Positions 1 to 10,900 of a stretch of 30,073 nucleotides of DNA are shown here, in pieces. The stretch is taken from positions 363,685-393,757 of the forward strand of contig BMAT01002688.1 of assembly GCA_019649035.1 (NCBI GenBank). Reading direction: 5' to 3'. The position numbers and the translations under genes are program-made. The number at the start of each line of letters is the position of its first letter. The stretch's first letter is position 1. This DNA is from Elysia marginata. Taxonomy: Eukaryota > Mollusca > Gastropoda > Plakobranchidae. The notes under the pieces are model-generated. The model did not search any database and was not told where the DNA came from. It saw nothing but the letters and a program-made list of their open reading frames with translations.

Positions 1-36
1 TCTCTCTCTTTCTCTCTCTCTCCCTCTCTCTCTCTC
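1..36. repeat. (CT)n microsatellite at window edge
   Basis: An almost pure CT dinucleotide run with two single-base interruptions. It begins at the window boundary, so its true length is unknown. Confidence 0.95.
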
Positions 37-1289
37 CTAGTGTGTTTCTCCTTGTAAACCTTTCACTTTGATGTCCTTTTGTTTTATTGATCGTCCTCAA
101 TTTTCAGATATTTCGCTGCTCTAGCCGTTTCACCGGCACAAAACCCGCAAACAGATTAATTCTCCATTACAGCCCCAACAAAAATAAGCTCACGCACAGT
201 GCAGATTTTCCAGCTTTTTATACAAAGATATTCGTCATTCACTTTCACAGAGAGGCAGATTTTGATTTCATAGCTTTGGCTTGTTAGGAAATGGAGATAT
301 ATTTCATCATTATCACAAAAAGGACTTTTAAAATTCTTATGTCCGCTCAAGTTTGTTGAACACTGTAACGTTACGCAACACTTAAGTGTGTGTTGAAATC
401 AATCTTTGACATTTCAAGCGGTCTTAAGGTACCGTTATAAAATTTTAAGATCATATTAGTTCACATGTTTTAATATTTAGAATTTGATCCTTTTTTTCTT
501 TATATCTGTTTCTACTATGGTCTTAGAGATAGAATAAAAAACCTTTAACATTTATGTATGTTTTTAAATGTGTTTCAGACTCTTTTCAGACATTTTTTTA
601 AATTCTCAACATAAACTGGATCAGGGGAAATGAAAGAGCTTTAAACTATATCCTGTCTAGACAATGCAACGTCTAGGCCATGAAAGTTCATTAAACTAAA
701 TTCTGTAACAAAAGACAAGGCCCGTCCCCAATGGGTATAATTTTCCGTACGGTAGTTGTTAAAATCAAGCACTGACGGACACATAGATTTTTTTTAGGTT
801 TCGTTGTGTGTAAGTTGTTGTTTTTTTTTGTGTTCTTTATTTTGGAGTTTGCTGTTTTAAATTAAAGTGCTTCTCATTTATTATTTGTTTAATTCGTTGT
901 TTTTTATTTGTTTTTGTTTTTTTTTTTTTGGAGTTCGCTTGTTTTTAATAATTTTTATTTCATAGTATTCGTTTAACAAAATGCAGTCTGTACTACACCC
1001 TAAAAACGTCTTAATAAGTTAGCAAATCTATGTCTAAAACTAATGGGGATATTTAATAGAAATTCGTATCCTTCGATTTAAAATAAACTAAAAACTTAGG
1101 GAACAATATATAGACCTGTTAAACTGCAAAACTCAGGACATTTTAACTTGTCTGTTTTTGTCTTTCTCATGTTATTTGTGTCGATGAGACAGATATTGGC
1201 AACTGACAAGATTGTCTGCTCTACAACTTATTGTTTAACTTTAAGTGCTTTTGAGCATGGATTTCTTTTTTTTTTAATTCATTCGTTGA
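37..1289. other. Non-coding AT-rich stretch
   Basis: No open frame longer than about 66 codons, and none with a recognisable domain. Several T homopolymers (around 790-930) are present. No RNA gene, promoter or mobile-element end could be supported. Confidence 0.6.
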
Positions 1290-1295
1290 AGTAGT

Positions 1296-1330
<35 letters not shown>

Positions 1331-1333
1331 CTG

Positions 1334-1369
<36 letters not shown>
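1290..1369. repeat. (AGT)n trinucleotide microsatellite
   Basis: About 80 bases of AGT repeats, interrupted near 1330 by a single CTGGT variant that splits it into two arrays. On the opposite strand it reads ACT repeats. It is not inside a convincing coding frame. Confidence 0.95.
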
Positions 1370-2655
1370 ACGCTGTTACATTTTTCTATCGCGCTGCATA
1401 TACTTTGTTCATTGGCATGCACTGCCAAAGACTTCAGGCATGAAAAATTCTATTTATAAGTAGTTAAGAGTACTTGAGGAGCTCTGCTTTTTTTCAAAAG
1501 TGTTGTCTCTCCTGCAAAGAACACATTTGTTTTAACTAAAAACTATGAAAACGGAAGTTCAATATTTACTTCCATAATCAATTTAAAAACACACTGAAAT
1601 CAACAATGAATTTTTTTCAAATCTTCTTATATACCAACGATAAATCAGCTGACAGCATGTTGAACCCTGCGCCAGAGGAGTTTGGCTGAGTAGGTGCATG
1701 ACCAACGGACATGAGACTTTTATCTAAACGTTTAACAAAAGTATTAGGATACTTGCTGCTTTTCTCGGCTTTTTAACTTAGCATTTCAAGATGGAAGCTT
1801 TTTCAATCCGATTCTTTGTGCAATTTCCCTGGCCGTTTCTTTTGTGTGTCGCTCACTCGTTTTTTTATGCCTAGGTTCGTTTGAAATTACTTTTCCTTTC
1901 GCATTCTGTAGACTTAGAATTTAACACCTCTTCCATTCAGCAAAGCTTAGTGATCAATGCGTATTTTTCGTTTTGTTTTGAAAGATTGAATTTTTCTTCC
2001 CTTTTTTGTTCGATTTCTTGTAATTGAAGCGGGCGTGCGAACCCGTCGCCAGAGAATGACTGCTGCCGTCCGCTGTCTTGCGTCTAAATCAGTTCAAAAT
2101 CAATGCTAAGGCAGTTGAAACCCGACTTGGCCAGTCCATTTAATATCGATTTTACCTCCTTAGATTGAAACTGAAAACAAAAACGGAGCGTAAAGAACTT
2201 TGCAAGTCTTAACGAGTTAGATTGCAACAGGCACTCGACATAATCAACTTCAGTCGAAAAGAAAAAAATGAAAGAAATACCAGAAGCCTCGTACTTGCCT
2301 GAGATTTTTCATTTGAAAAAAAAACAACGGTTTTAAGGACATTTTCTGCCTCGAAAGTTTAGTTATAATTAAGGCATTCAAAGAGAGAAACAAAAAGTTT
2401 CAATTTCTTGCAACACAAAGATTGATGGAAAACACGCAAGACTTGTAAGCTTGTAAATGGCTATGTCCAAAAGTAAGCTAAATCTCTCAAAGAAAATTAG
2501 TACTGGATGGACGTCGCGTTACTCTCTTTTATTTTTAGCCTGCTTTTCAAAAAACCTGTCTTGATATCGTAGTTATCAATTTAGGGTATTGAGAAGAACT
2601 AGACAATGTTAAAGTATAGAATCGAAGAAGTATGTATATTCATATTATCTGTCTT
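1370..2655. other. Non-coding stretch with a possible tRNA-like A box
   Basis: No supportable gene. At 1683-1694 the sequence TGGCTGAGTAGG fits the Pol III A-box consensus TRGCNNAGYNGG exactly. No B box follows at the usual spacing, so at most this is the eroded head of a tRNA-derived SINE. The rest is unremarkable AT-rich DNA. Confidence 0.3.
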
Positions 2656-2865
2656 TAAATCGCATTTTTGCCTACCTGTATATCTGTCTGTCGACCAATT
2701 TTTCATGTATCTCTCTGTCTATCTTTTTTATTTCTCCATCTTTCTATATCTATGAATCTTTTTTTCTGTCGTCTATTTATCTTTCTTTCTATTTACATGT
2801 CTTATTGTCTTTCTGATAATTGATCTGCCGGTTTATCTATTTCTCTATATCTATGCTAATAATTT
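2656..2865. repeat. Degenerate TCTG/TCTA pyrimidine-rich tract
   Basis: The plus strand is strongly pyrimidine-rich with many TCTGTC, TCTATC and TTTCTTTCT words, but no long perfect array. It looks like an old decayed tetranucleotide satellite of the same kind as the younger arrays at 5.8 and 7.4 kb. Confidence 0.6.
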
Positions 2866-4370
2866 TTCCATGATCCACCAAAAATCTTCCTTATCCCTAT
2901 CTTAAGTTTTGCTTGTCTCTAACTATTTGCCACGAAAACAAAAAAAAACCAGCTGCTCAGGTTACGGAGTCGGGTACAAAAGCTTCTACACTCTTTCTGT
3001 AAACTAAGCCTTACGTCTAATGCCTGACAGAAGTCGTAAATTGATCCTGACGACCATCAATTTCTTTAGCCTTAGGCAAATTAAAGCTTTACTCTGCCTT
3101 CAGAATGGCGGTCTCTTGAAATCTTCTTATTTCTTTATTGGTTTCATACACGCAATTAGAAGTGTTTTATACATTGGTCGATTTTCTTTCTTCACAAGCT
3201 CACTTTAATCCTTGCCGTTTCACAAACTTTTTGTAAAGATAGATTGGAGATTTAGGTTCACATTCAGCCACATAGAAAATATTTTAAATAACTCTCCAGT
3301 CGTAAAGTCTATGAGATATGGCTTACAACACGAATTAGAGTAACAATCATACGTCTGTTTCTTCAACATTTTCTTTTCCTGACCGGCGTATATGACTGAG
3401 AGCGATTTTCAGCCCTAAAGGTATTGTCTTAGTGATTCCAATAGTACAATGTTAGGTCTAAGTTTTGATTGGCATTTTGAGTATTTTTTAGTTTGATTTT
3501 TGAATTTGCATTTTCGATTTCACAAGTTGGAGGGCTAGCGTTATAACCGGCATTTGAGTGTTGAATCATCAGACTAGTGCAGTGTTTACAACAGTAATGA
3601 TATTTGGTCAATAAAGAAGTTTGGAATAATAATTATGAAAAGTTGTTGTTACAATATTATAATGAAAACTGAGGTTTGGAACTTCACGATTCTAAAATAG
3701 CTGTATCATAACTTTGCATGCCGTGCCAGATGTCGAATGGAGACTTATTTGGTTACTACAGAACTGATAACAAATATCGTGCAAAGTACTGAAGGCGAAT
3801 GCCACCTCAGATTTTACAAAGACATCCAACATGCTATGTGGTAAATAAGACACCCCTGCTACTTGAGGAGATAGAACTGTACCGCGTGCTGTAGAGGACA
3901 TTACCGCTAGAGAAAAGGGGCTAAAATCTAGTACACTGCATAATATCGCTTCTAATGAGGTAGACACTGTACAGATATTTAGCTATATTATTTCATATGA
4001 AACAGCTAGAGATTTTTATGGATCTTTTAATCTTTCTTTTAATCCAAACTATGAAGGGTTTTGTTGTCTATACAGATAAAGACACATTAGCTGGATTTGC
4101 ACCTATGTTTCTGTTGAGATGGTGCGATAAGACACTTCAGCGATGATACATTTAAAAACACTCTACCATAATGCTGCAGATGATATTTTGATAAACACTT
4201 TTCTGCATGCAGAAGACATTGCAGCCTCTGAAAAGATAAATTGATCAGTCTTAGCTAAAACAGCTTTGCTGAGTAAGAAAAAAAGTCTTGTAGAATCTAA
4301 GCTTCGTTAGTGCTCTAAAGATAGAGACTGCCTTTAGCAGTGAATGTGACAAAAAGACACTTCGCAAAAC
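2866..4370. other. Sequence upstream of the 4371 exon; no gene seen
   Basis: Open frames on either strand are short (91 codons or fewer) and show no domain. This stretch directly precedes the plus-strand exon at 4371, so it may hold its 5' UTR, promoter or an upstream intron. No TATA box, acceptor with a long pyrimidine run, or other decisive element was found. Two in-frame stops (4341 and 4347) close the exon frame just before the ATG. Confidence 0.4.
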
Positions 4371-5090
4371 ATGCTTACTAGAAAAGGAACTTTAGGCAGG
4401 CGTAGCCGCGCCAGCATTAGGCGGGGCAGAGGAACTTGGGGAGGACCAGGTGGGGGCACCAGTGGAGCATCAGCCATCTCCAGGGCTTCAGGGGGATCTG
4501 TGAAAGGGGCGAGACCTGGAGCAGGAGGTTATGGGTCAACAGGCGACAGGGAGAGCGCAGCGGGTACTCGAACTGGTGGAGCAAAACGGCGATCTCTGAT
4601 ACAACAGCAACAGACAGCAGGGGAGGGCTGTCAAGGTCAGAGCCCTGGAGAAAGCTACAGGCTTAGGGCTGGAGTGACTTCACCAGCTCTGTCTGTCAGC
4701 TCGTTATCATCATCCCGCGATGACGTAGAACGTGGGCGGGAGGCGGTGGAGGACGGAATCTCAAATAACTACCACCACCCAGTCAAAGGCGTTTCGTTCG
4801 CCGACACTGTTGCTCTCGCGGGTGAGGAAAAACTGAAAAACCGGCGTTTCTCCGGTTACTCGCCTAGTAGCTCAAACAAATCAAATTTCAGTAGGAACTG
4901 CAGCAGCCTCTACAATAAACGCGGCAGAAATAGCAGTTGTGAGATTGACAAGCGTGTATCAGGTAGCTGTAGTGCCCTGATGTTTGGTCTGGCTGACCAA
5001 TACAGCGAGTTCACTGCCACGGGGAGATTGTCCACTTCAGCATCGGGAGCCTTCAGTGCCCTAGACAACATGAGACAGTGTCAGAGTAAG
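4371..5090 (+). CDS. Gly/Ser/Arg-rich protein, coding exon with PP1-docking-like motif
   Basis: This exon encodes 240 codons from an ATG with A at -3; an in-frame TGA lies eight codons upstream. It is clearly richer in GC and CpG than its surroundings, as coding DNA often is here. The product is low-complexity: basic Gly/Arg-rich residues 1-60, a four-Gln run at 78-81, Ser-rich segments at 105-115, 165-180 and 219-230. At 139-145 it reads Lys-Gly-Val-Ser-Phe-Ala-Asp. This resembles the RVxF protein phosphatase 1 docking site, and especially the RVSFAD form of glycogen-targeting PPP1R3 subunits. No CBM21 domain is visible, but it could lie in later exons. The exon ends at a donor: AAG|GTAGGC (phase 0, after 5090) or GTAAGG five bases earlier (after 5085, phase 1). 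The frame then runs only 17 codons into the intron before a stop. An internal-exon start at an acceptor near 4395 is an alternative. Specific gene not recognised. Confidence 0.6.
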
Positions 5091-5424
5091 GTAGGCAACT
5101 CCAACCAATTTGTTCGAGAATTTCGTTATATTCTTTGTTAGTTCCCCTGCAGACCTGAGAGCTTTTTATTTTCATTTGTCAGCACGTTCGACTTAAATTA
5201 CCTCAACAAAATTATGACCACTCACAAAAAAAAAAAAAAACATCGTGTCATGAAATGATATAACTCTTGTTTAGGGGTTCTCGCCCTTTCAATGCCATAC
5301 ACATGACTCTCAGGCCTAATGATATAAGTTTTTTTTTCTTCTAAATTTGTGCTTGAGTAGTGTAACTGTTAGTGTTCTTGTACTTTTTTTCTCCTGGTCA
5401 TTCCTACATTGTTCTTTCTATTTA
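5091..5424 (+). other. Start of intron after the 4371 exon
   Basis: Begins with the GTAGGC donor, loses the open frame at about 5141, and contains a poly-A run near 5226-5240. No following exon for this gene was recognised anywhere on the plus strand of the window, so the intron is long or the gene continues beyond it. Confidence 0.4.
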
Positions 5425-5493
5425 TCTTCTTCTTCTTCTTCATTTACTTCTTCTCTTTTTCTTCTTCTTCTTCTTCTTCTTCTTCTTTTTTCT
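5425..5493. repeat. (CTT)n microsatellite
   Basis: CTT trinucleotide arrays with short interruptions. Leucine/phenylalanine-rich open frames across it are artefacts of the repeat. Confidence 0.9.
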
Positions 5494-5656
5494 TCCTCCC
5501 TTATCATCATTCATCGTCATTATCATTATAACCATATACTTTATTTTTGTCATGGGCTGTTTTTGTGTTCTAAGTAGTACCAATGAACCGCAGTGTAGTG
5601 TTCAGCACTGTGTGGTAATCTGGATTCTCTTTTTTTTTTTTTACTTCATTTCCATC

Positions 5657-5804
5657 TCCTCTCTGTCTGCGTGTGTGTGTGTCTATTTGTCTCTTGCTGC
5701 CTGTCCGTCTGCCTGTCGGTCTATTTATCTGTCTATCTGCCTATCTTTCTATCTGTCTGTCTGTAAGTCTGTGTATCTTTCCTGTCTCTCTGTCTGTCCG
5801 TCTG

Positions 5805-5839
<35 letters not shown>

Positions 5840-5911
5840 ATCTATCTATCTATCTATCTATATATCTATGTATCTATCTATCTATCTATCTATCTATTTA
5901 TCTCTCTTGCC
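5657..5911. repeat. Compound TCTG / CT / TCTA satellite
   Basis: Three adjoining repeat types on the plus strand: degenerate TCTG words (5657-5805), a (CT)n run (about 5806-5833) and a (TCTA)n array (about 5835-5898) that decays to the right. Overlapping open frames of up to 199 codons are low-complexity products of the array and are not genes. Confidence 0.95.
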
Positions 5912-7349
5912 TTCTATTTCTCTATGTTTTTTGTTGTCAATTTCACTTCTGGAAACACTGTAGGTATGTAGCAAAGACACCTTTGTTTAGCATGTAAGCT
6001 GATAATTTCTTCGTAAATTTTTTCTTTAACCTTCGTCAACTGAATTTCTAATCAGTTTTCTATTTTATTTATTTTTTAGTTGTACATACTTTCCCACTCT
6101 CTAAAATATCAAGTGTCAACTTTCAAAAATTGTATTTTGACTTAGTAAAGTTAGCTCTGGTAAAACGACCAGGTTGTCTGTAGTTCATATCTTAAGTAGG
6201 TCATGGGTGGTGGTCAGTTTTAGAAAATTCTATGTATTATTTTGCTACCTGAACCAAGAGTTAATAAAATGCTGAGTAACATGACGTGAAAACTCTTGTC
6301 TGTATCTTGGAGTTCGGGCTGTTTTAAATAGCTGGTCATTCATTTGATGAACATTTGTTTAGGGCAGTTCGTCGCAAAATTGTTTATTTCGCCTTAATCA
6401 TTTTAAGATATTTTTTTCAAGATTGCTGCTCTTCGCTGATTTCTCTATCTGTAGCTTTTCAGAAGTTTTAAAATAATAAGCCTTTCCCAACAATATATGA
6501 GAAAACGGAAGCTAAATAATGCTTAACTACTGTGATACATAAATTTTATAGAAGGAAAAAGGATTTAAATGAATAATGGCATAAGAAAGGCAAACTATCA
6601 AAGTTGAATTTGATACGACCACAATCATAAGCAGGCACAGCACAATATTAAAATAAAACCATTCTTTTAGTGTTCTCGAGCCTCGGTCTTATTTCACCTT
6701 AATTATTAACGAAGTCATTGTAGAAAACAATTATGTCCTGCCCACTATCTATGATTCTCGTAAGATTATGTGTTTATTTTAAGTTTGCCTATATACTATC
6801 TTCTTCTGCTTTTGTCCTATAATCGCTGAACTATGAGAATGTAATGCTGCTAGACCATACAGTACGTAGTTATAAACCATGATTCCGTGTCATGGTGTGA
6901 TTCACATTCTGCTCTAGACCTACACCATATTCAATAGCAATAGAAATGGTATTTGTGGAAGCGACTTAAAGATAGGAACATTTAACTTTAGCTTAAGTCT
7001 TGTCTATTATGCTGCAAATTAACAATAGTTTAAATGTAGTTTTTTTTTAATAAACGAAGTAAAACAAAAAAGTATAAATCTGCAATTAAAAGTTGCATTT
7101 TTTCTATCTTAAGTTCTTATATTAAACTTAAAGTGAGATTAGCTAGATGGTGGAAAAAGTAAGAGCGAAGACTTATGTTTAATACCACTCGCGTCCCTAG
7201 ACACAAGTGTTGATGTGAACTATATAACGACTGCAGAAAAGCAAACAAGGACTGAAACTGCCACAGTTCTCATAGCCGGTAGGCAGCGAGAAGACAAGAC
7301 ACCATGTCAATTCGTTGTTTGCTTTAACTATTAACAGATAGCTGTTTGT
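5912..7349. other. Non-coding AT-rich stretch
   Basis: No open frame of 60 codons or more and no recognisable element. Ordinary intergenic or intronic DNA as far as can be seen. Confidence 0.6.
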
Positions 7350-7363
7350 GTTGCCATGGTAAC
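7350..7363. promoter_or_regulatory. Perfect X-box-like RFX site
   Basis: The palindromic sequence GTTGCCATGGTAAC matches the classical X-box bound by RFX-family transcription factors, which control ciliary and other genes in animals. The match is exact; function is inferred. No gene start is visible next to it, and a (CT)n satellite begins about 50 bases downstream. Confidence 0.35.
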
Positions 7364-7410
7364 CGGTCTTGGCATTCTCTTTCTACCAACTCTACCTCGG
7401 TCTGTCCATC

Positions 7411-7412
7411 TC

Positions 7413-7448
<36 letters not shown>

Positions 7449-7514
7449 TGTCTCTCTGTCTCTCTCTCTCTCTCTTTCTCTCTCTCTATCTATCTATCTC
7501 TCTCTCTCTTTCTC
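7411..7514. repeat. (CT)n with (TCTA) microsatellite
   Basis: About 100 bases of CT repeats with TCTG and TCTA interruptions. Three overlapping Ser/Leu-rich frames here come from the repeat. Confidence 0.95.
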
Positions 7515-8050
7515 GTTTTTTCTATTCTTTTTTTCTAGCTATTTTAATTATCCGTCTCGTTTTTTTTTCTGTTGTCTTTTCTCATCTTAAACCTCTTTCC
7601 ATATGTTTTATCATCCAGAACAATGTGTTGTTTCGCAACTCTTTAACATTTATCTCAGCATTATGATTGTTGTGAATGTTTTTAGATCTTTTGTTTTCTA
7701 ACCGACTGCGACTGATTTCGTTTAATCCTGCTATCTTGTTTCAACGTGGCACACTTCGCCCACACGGACATGATTCGTGAAGTATGATACTATTTGGAAT
7801 CACTTATCCTTTTTTCTTTCTTTTTTTTGTTTTGTTTTGCTCGCAAGCCTTTCGTAATTTTTGTCTGTTATTTTTTTGTTTTTGGTAAATGATGATAAGA
7901 TTGGTCTTGAATAGATCTGAACAGTAATAAAAACTAGTGCTCATTTCTCGATCTCTCTCTATATATATTAAACTTGGTGCGACGGAAACATTAGATTTTA
8001 AAGAGTTCTATTTGTTAACTAACATCATTAGGAAATAAAGATAACAAATT
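7515..8050. other. Non-coding stretch between satellites
   Basis: T-rich DNA with no recognisable gene or element. Confidence 0.6.
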
Positions 8051-8054
8051 TCTT

Positions 8055-8129
8055 CCCCCCCCCCCTGTCTCTCTATCTTATCTACCTCTCTATCCACCTT
8101 TATCTCATTCATTCATTCTTTCTTTCTCC

Positions 8130-8181
<52 letters not shown>
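8055..8181. repeat. Poly-C run and (CT)n microsatellite
   Basis: An 11-base C homopolymer at 8055-8065 is followed by degenerate TCTA/TTCT words and then a pure (CT)n run at about 8134-8181. Confidence 0.95.
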
Positions 8182-8185
<4 letters not shown>

Positions 8186-9377
8186 CTCTGATTTAAAGAA
8201 TTATAGAGAAGTACCCAGGAATTATTTGTTGGGAGAGTGAGGAAAAAAACAAAACCTTACTTGATCATAATAAATTTAAGAACTACTCTCATTTATATCT
8301 GTGTCTGCTTCAGCAATAAAACAGTATTGTTTAATAGTTACTCACTCAAATTTCCCCCATTCGCTGTACTTAAGGGAAAACGGTCAAAGTTAAATAGAAA
8401 ATGCCTATGATAAGAAAAATTTAAGCCGTTCCAGAATTCCACTAACAATTATAACCTTAGTAAAGAATTCAGGGTGCTAAGGGTCATTGAACCATGATCT
8501 AACACGAGTTAGAGGACAATGTAATTGTTGGGGTTTTTTAAATTACATTTCTGGGCCAGGTTTTGTGAAATATGAACAGATAACAAATATCAACATTAGG
8601 ACAAGAAATTTTAGATACAAATTGTACGCAGACTTCATCTTGTCACGACCACGATGTTATTATTACGAACTCACTATCAATTTGAGACTGCTTCTCAGAA
8701 CTATGGCGAAGTCTGCAACAATGTTCCAGCACCGTTTCTGGTTTACTTTCTTCTTTTTTGTAAAGAGATTTTCATTGCGACATTACTGATTTCTTTCAGT
8801 GCCACCAGCTCTCCTTCACTCCCAACTCTCCAAATAATTTGAACTATTTTGTTTAGCATGTCAGACCCTTGAATAGCACAATGTCGGCATTTATAGATCT
8901 TATATCATCTGCCTCGCCTGTCTTAATCACAAACTCAGACGTAAGGCAACCAGGGAAAATTAGGCACAAGTCAAAACTTTACTTCAGTTTTTTAAATTCT
9001 CAAAAACTGTTTTTCATGCCTTTGAAGAAGTTTAAAATCATAACTCTAGCTGTTCAATATCTTGAGCTCTTTTATTTTAAAAAGAACAAAAATAGTTTAC
9101 TACATAGATCTAGAAAGTTATTATGTTTAAAGGGCTCTGACCTTTGCCTCCGTAAGAACTAAGGAGCGAGAAGTAAACAAAGTTTAGCATAAGAGTCCTA
9201 CTGATCTATCTAATCTATTTTGTTTCAGATTTTAGTAAAATTAGAAGAGAGCCGATCTCATCTTGAGTGGGCCGGCTCTATGGAATTTTTTGAAGGATGA
9301 TTATAGAGATTTGTCTGCATCTCCTCACGATGGCGTGACGGGCCTGCTTTGCGTTGGCCTAGTCTCTAACTTGGAAT
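8182..9377. other. Non-coding stretch; weak frames only
   Basis: Two short plus-strand frames (8487-8789 and 8869-9162) have no domain, no splice signals of note and AT-driven composition, so I do not call them genes. A small inverted repeat, AGAGCCG at 9248-9254 and CGGCTCT at 9273-9279, could form a 7-bp stem. Confidence 0.5.
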
Positions 9378-9968
9378 TTGTCTGAGCGACTTGCCCGATT
9401 CATGTTAGTTGCCTCACTCATGTTGCCGAATACGCACTCAGTTGGCAATGCAATGACACCTAATAAGTTGAAACATTGTTTCGGTTTCTTTTGGGTCGAA
9501 CTAAGCGGCATAGAGGCTGGGCCAAACACGCATCAACCGTTCCTCGACTTTAAAATACTGAATAAATTAGGCATTACCAATAGAATCGGGATGTATAGAC
9601 AAAACACGCGCAGCGCACTCATAGCATTACGTACAGTGGTTCAGTTCTTTGTTTGCCTCCATATCATGCTGGTGATACCACAAAATGAGTTTTGGCAATT
9701 TGAGATACAAGTTTTGTTTGACTGGTGCCAACTTTCTAAGGATGGGAAAAGACAGAAGTTCGTTTTAATTATCCTGATTACGGCCCGAGTTATTCAGTTT
9801 GGAAGACAGGAAACCAGTAAGAATCTCTCGGGAATTCTTAATTTTTTTAAAATTACAAAACATTTCAACATAGAATTAGCCAATCTAATGTGTGAATATC
9901 TTATTTCCAGCAATCGTTCAATGCTTTTACAGTTGTGTAGTAGAAAATACGTCATTAAGTTTCAATAA
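9378..9968 (+). CDS. Unassigned open frame, 196 codons
   Basis: An uninterrupted frame from a stop at 9360 to a TAA at 9966. The listed start is a TTG; the first ATG is at 9402, which leaves 188 codons. It is one of the longest non-repetitive frames in the window, and it is long for DNA this AT-rich. Its first 80 codons are more GC-rich than the rest. The predicted protein has scattered hydrophobic patches (near residues 83-104 and 127-138) but no motif, signal peptide or family that I recognise. It could be an exon of an unknown gene, a decayed mobile-element frame, or chance. No splice context decides it. Confidence 0.2.
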   Translation: MSERLARFMLVASLMLPNTHSVGNAMTPNKLKHCFGFFWVELSGIEAGPNTHQPFLDFKILNKLGITNRIGMYRQNTRSALIALRTVVQFFVCLHIMLVIPQNEFWQFEIQVLFDWCQLSKDGKRQKFVLIILITARVIQFGRQETSKNLSGILNFFKITKHFNIELANLMCEYLISSNRSMLLQLCSRKYVIKFQ

Positions 9969-10690
9969 AAGTCAAGACATGTAAATAAAATTTTGAGTAA
10001 TTGTTAGAAAGTATCACTTTCAACAACCTAAATTATACTGCTTTTTTACTCCCTTCATGGTTCTGGTCCTAAAGATCTGAACCCCATGTCTCTGAATAGT
10101 CGCCTGGACTTGGGGTCTATACTTCTTAATATGTAAGGGCCTCGATTTGTTGGGTTGAAGTCCCCCGCCCCTTTTAACTCACAACGTACAAACAAACTGC
10201 TCTCTGAGTTTGTTTTACTTGGAAAATAAAAATATTAGAGATAGAGATTTTAAACAAAATTTTCTCTATGTCAAAAACATGGGCAGGTTAACTTGATTTT
10301 GGAGCTCCTGGTGCTGAAACCATGGCAGTAATATTTTACCAAGTGCCTTTTTCTTGTTGACCCTGTTTTCACATTTGATTTTCTTGGTCTAAATCACAAC
10401 TGATAATAAAATAGAAAAGTTGTTCGTCCATTCTGTTTTATTCGATTAGGTATAGTTGTTACCACGGAATCATCACTGTCAAAACTTCAGTTTTTATGTA
10501 GGCCACTATGTCAAAATCATCTAGTTTAGCGCTGGATAATGGCTAGGTCATCTTCTTTAAATGCACAAAATGGATTTTAAATTTTAAATGGATTTAAATT
10601 TTTAAGTCAGTAAAACATTTAGACAGTCTCTCACTTTGTGTTTATTGGCGTTTAGACCTGTTTTGGTTTGTTAGTTCGTTGACCTCGGCA
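9969..10690. other. Non-coding stretch
   Basis: No open frame of note. The region around 10080-10170 is locally GC-richer but matches nothing I recognise. Confidence 0.55.
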
Positions 10691-10900
10691 CCAGCCACTC
10701 TTATAAATAGGCCGCCTAGGGTGGGAGTCTGTGGCACTAGCCCATGTAGTGTTCAAGTTGTACCGGAATTAGATCTTGAACGTACATCACGTACTTCCTG
10801 TTGCTATTCTAACTCGCGTGTTTAATGGTCTGTGTAATGCTCTGTTACGACCTGGAAAGATGTCTTAGTCAGCAGGCTGGAGAAATAAAAAGATAACCGT
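10690..10900 (+). promoter_or_regulatory. TATA box and AATAAA pair (LTR-like or promoter)
   Basis: A consensus TATA box, TATAAATAG, lies at 10702-10710 in locally GC-richer sequence, and an AATAAA polyadenylation signal follows at 10884-10889. TATA and AATAAA about 180 bases apart, with no coding frame between, is the arrangement found in retrotransposon LTRs. An imperfect stem, GTTCAAG at 10751-10757 against CTTGAAC at 10775-10781, lies between them. I could not find matching LTR ends, a primer-binding site or a second copy. An ordinary promoter or chance remains possible. Confidence 0.2.

Noticed and set aside
1290-1369. CRISPR-like array
   Set aside because: It is a pure trinucleotide repeat without spacers; the window is eukaryotic in character.
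2027-2060. tRNA-like B box on the minus strand (GGGTTCGCACG)
   Set aside because: No A box lies at the required distance and no cloverleaf can be drawn.
3692-3967. 91-codon minus-strand frame
   Set aside because: No domain, no splice sites and no composition shift; chance frame in the sequence upstream of the plus-strand exon.
5347-5971. Overlapping Leu/Ser/Tyr-rich open frames up to 199 codons
   Set aside because: They are translations of CTT, CT and TCTA repeats, open in several frames at once, with no non-repetitive domain.
7346-7666. Three overlapping open frames over the 7.4 kb satellite
   Set aside because: Repeat-driven composition in all three frames; stops reappear as soon as the repeat ends.
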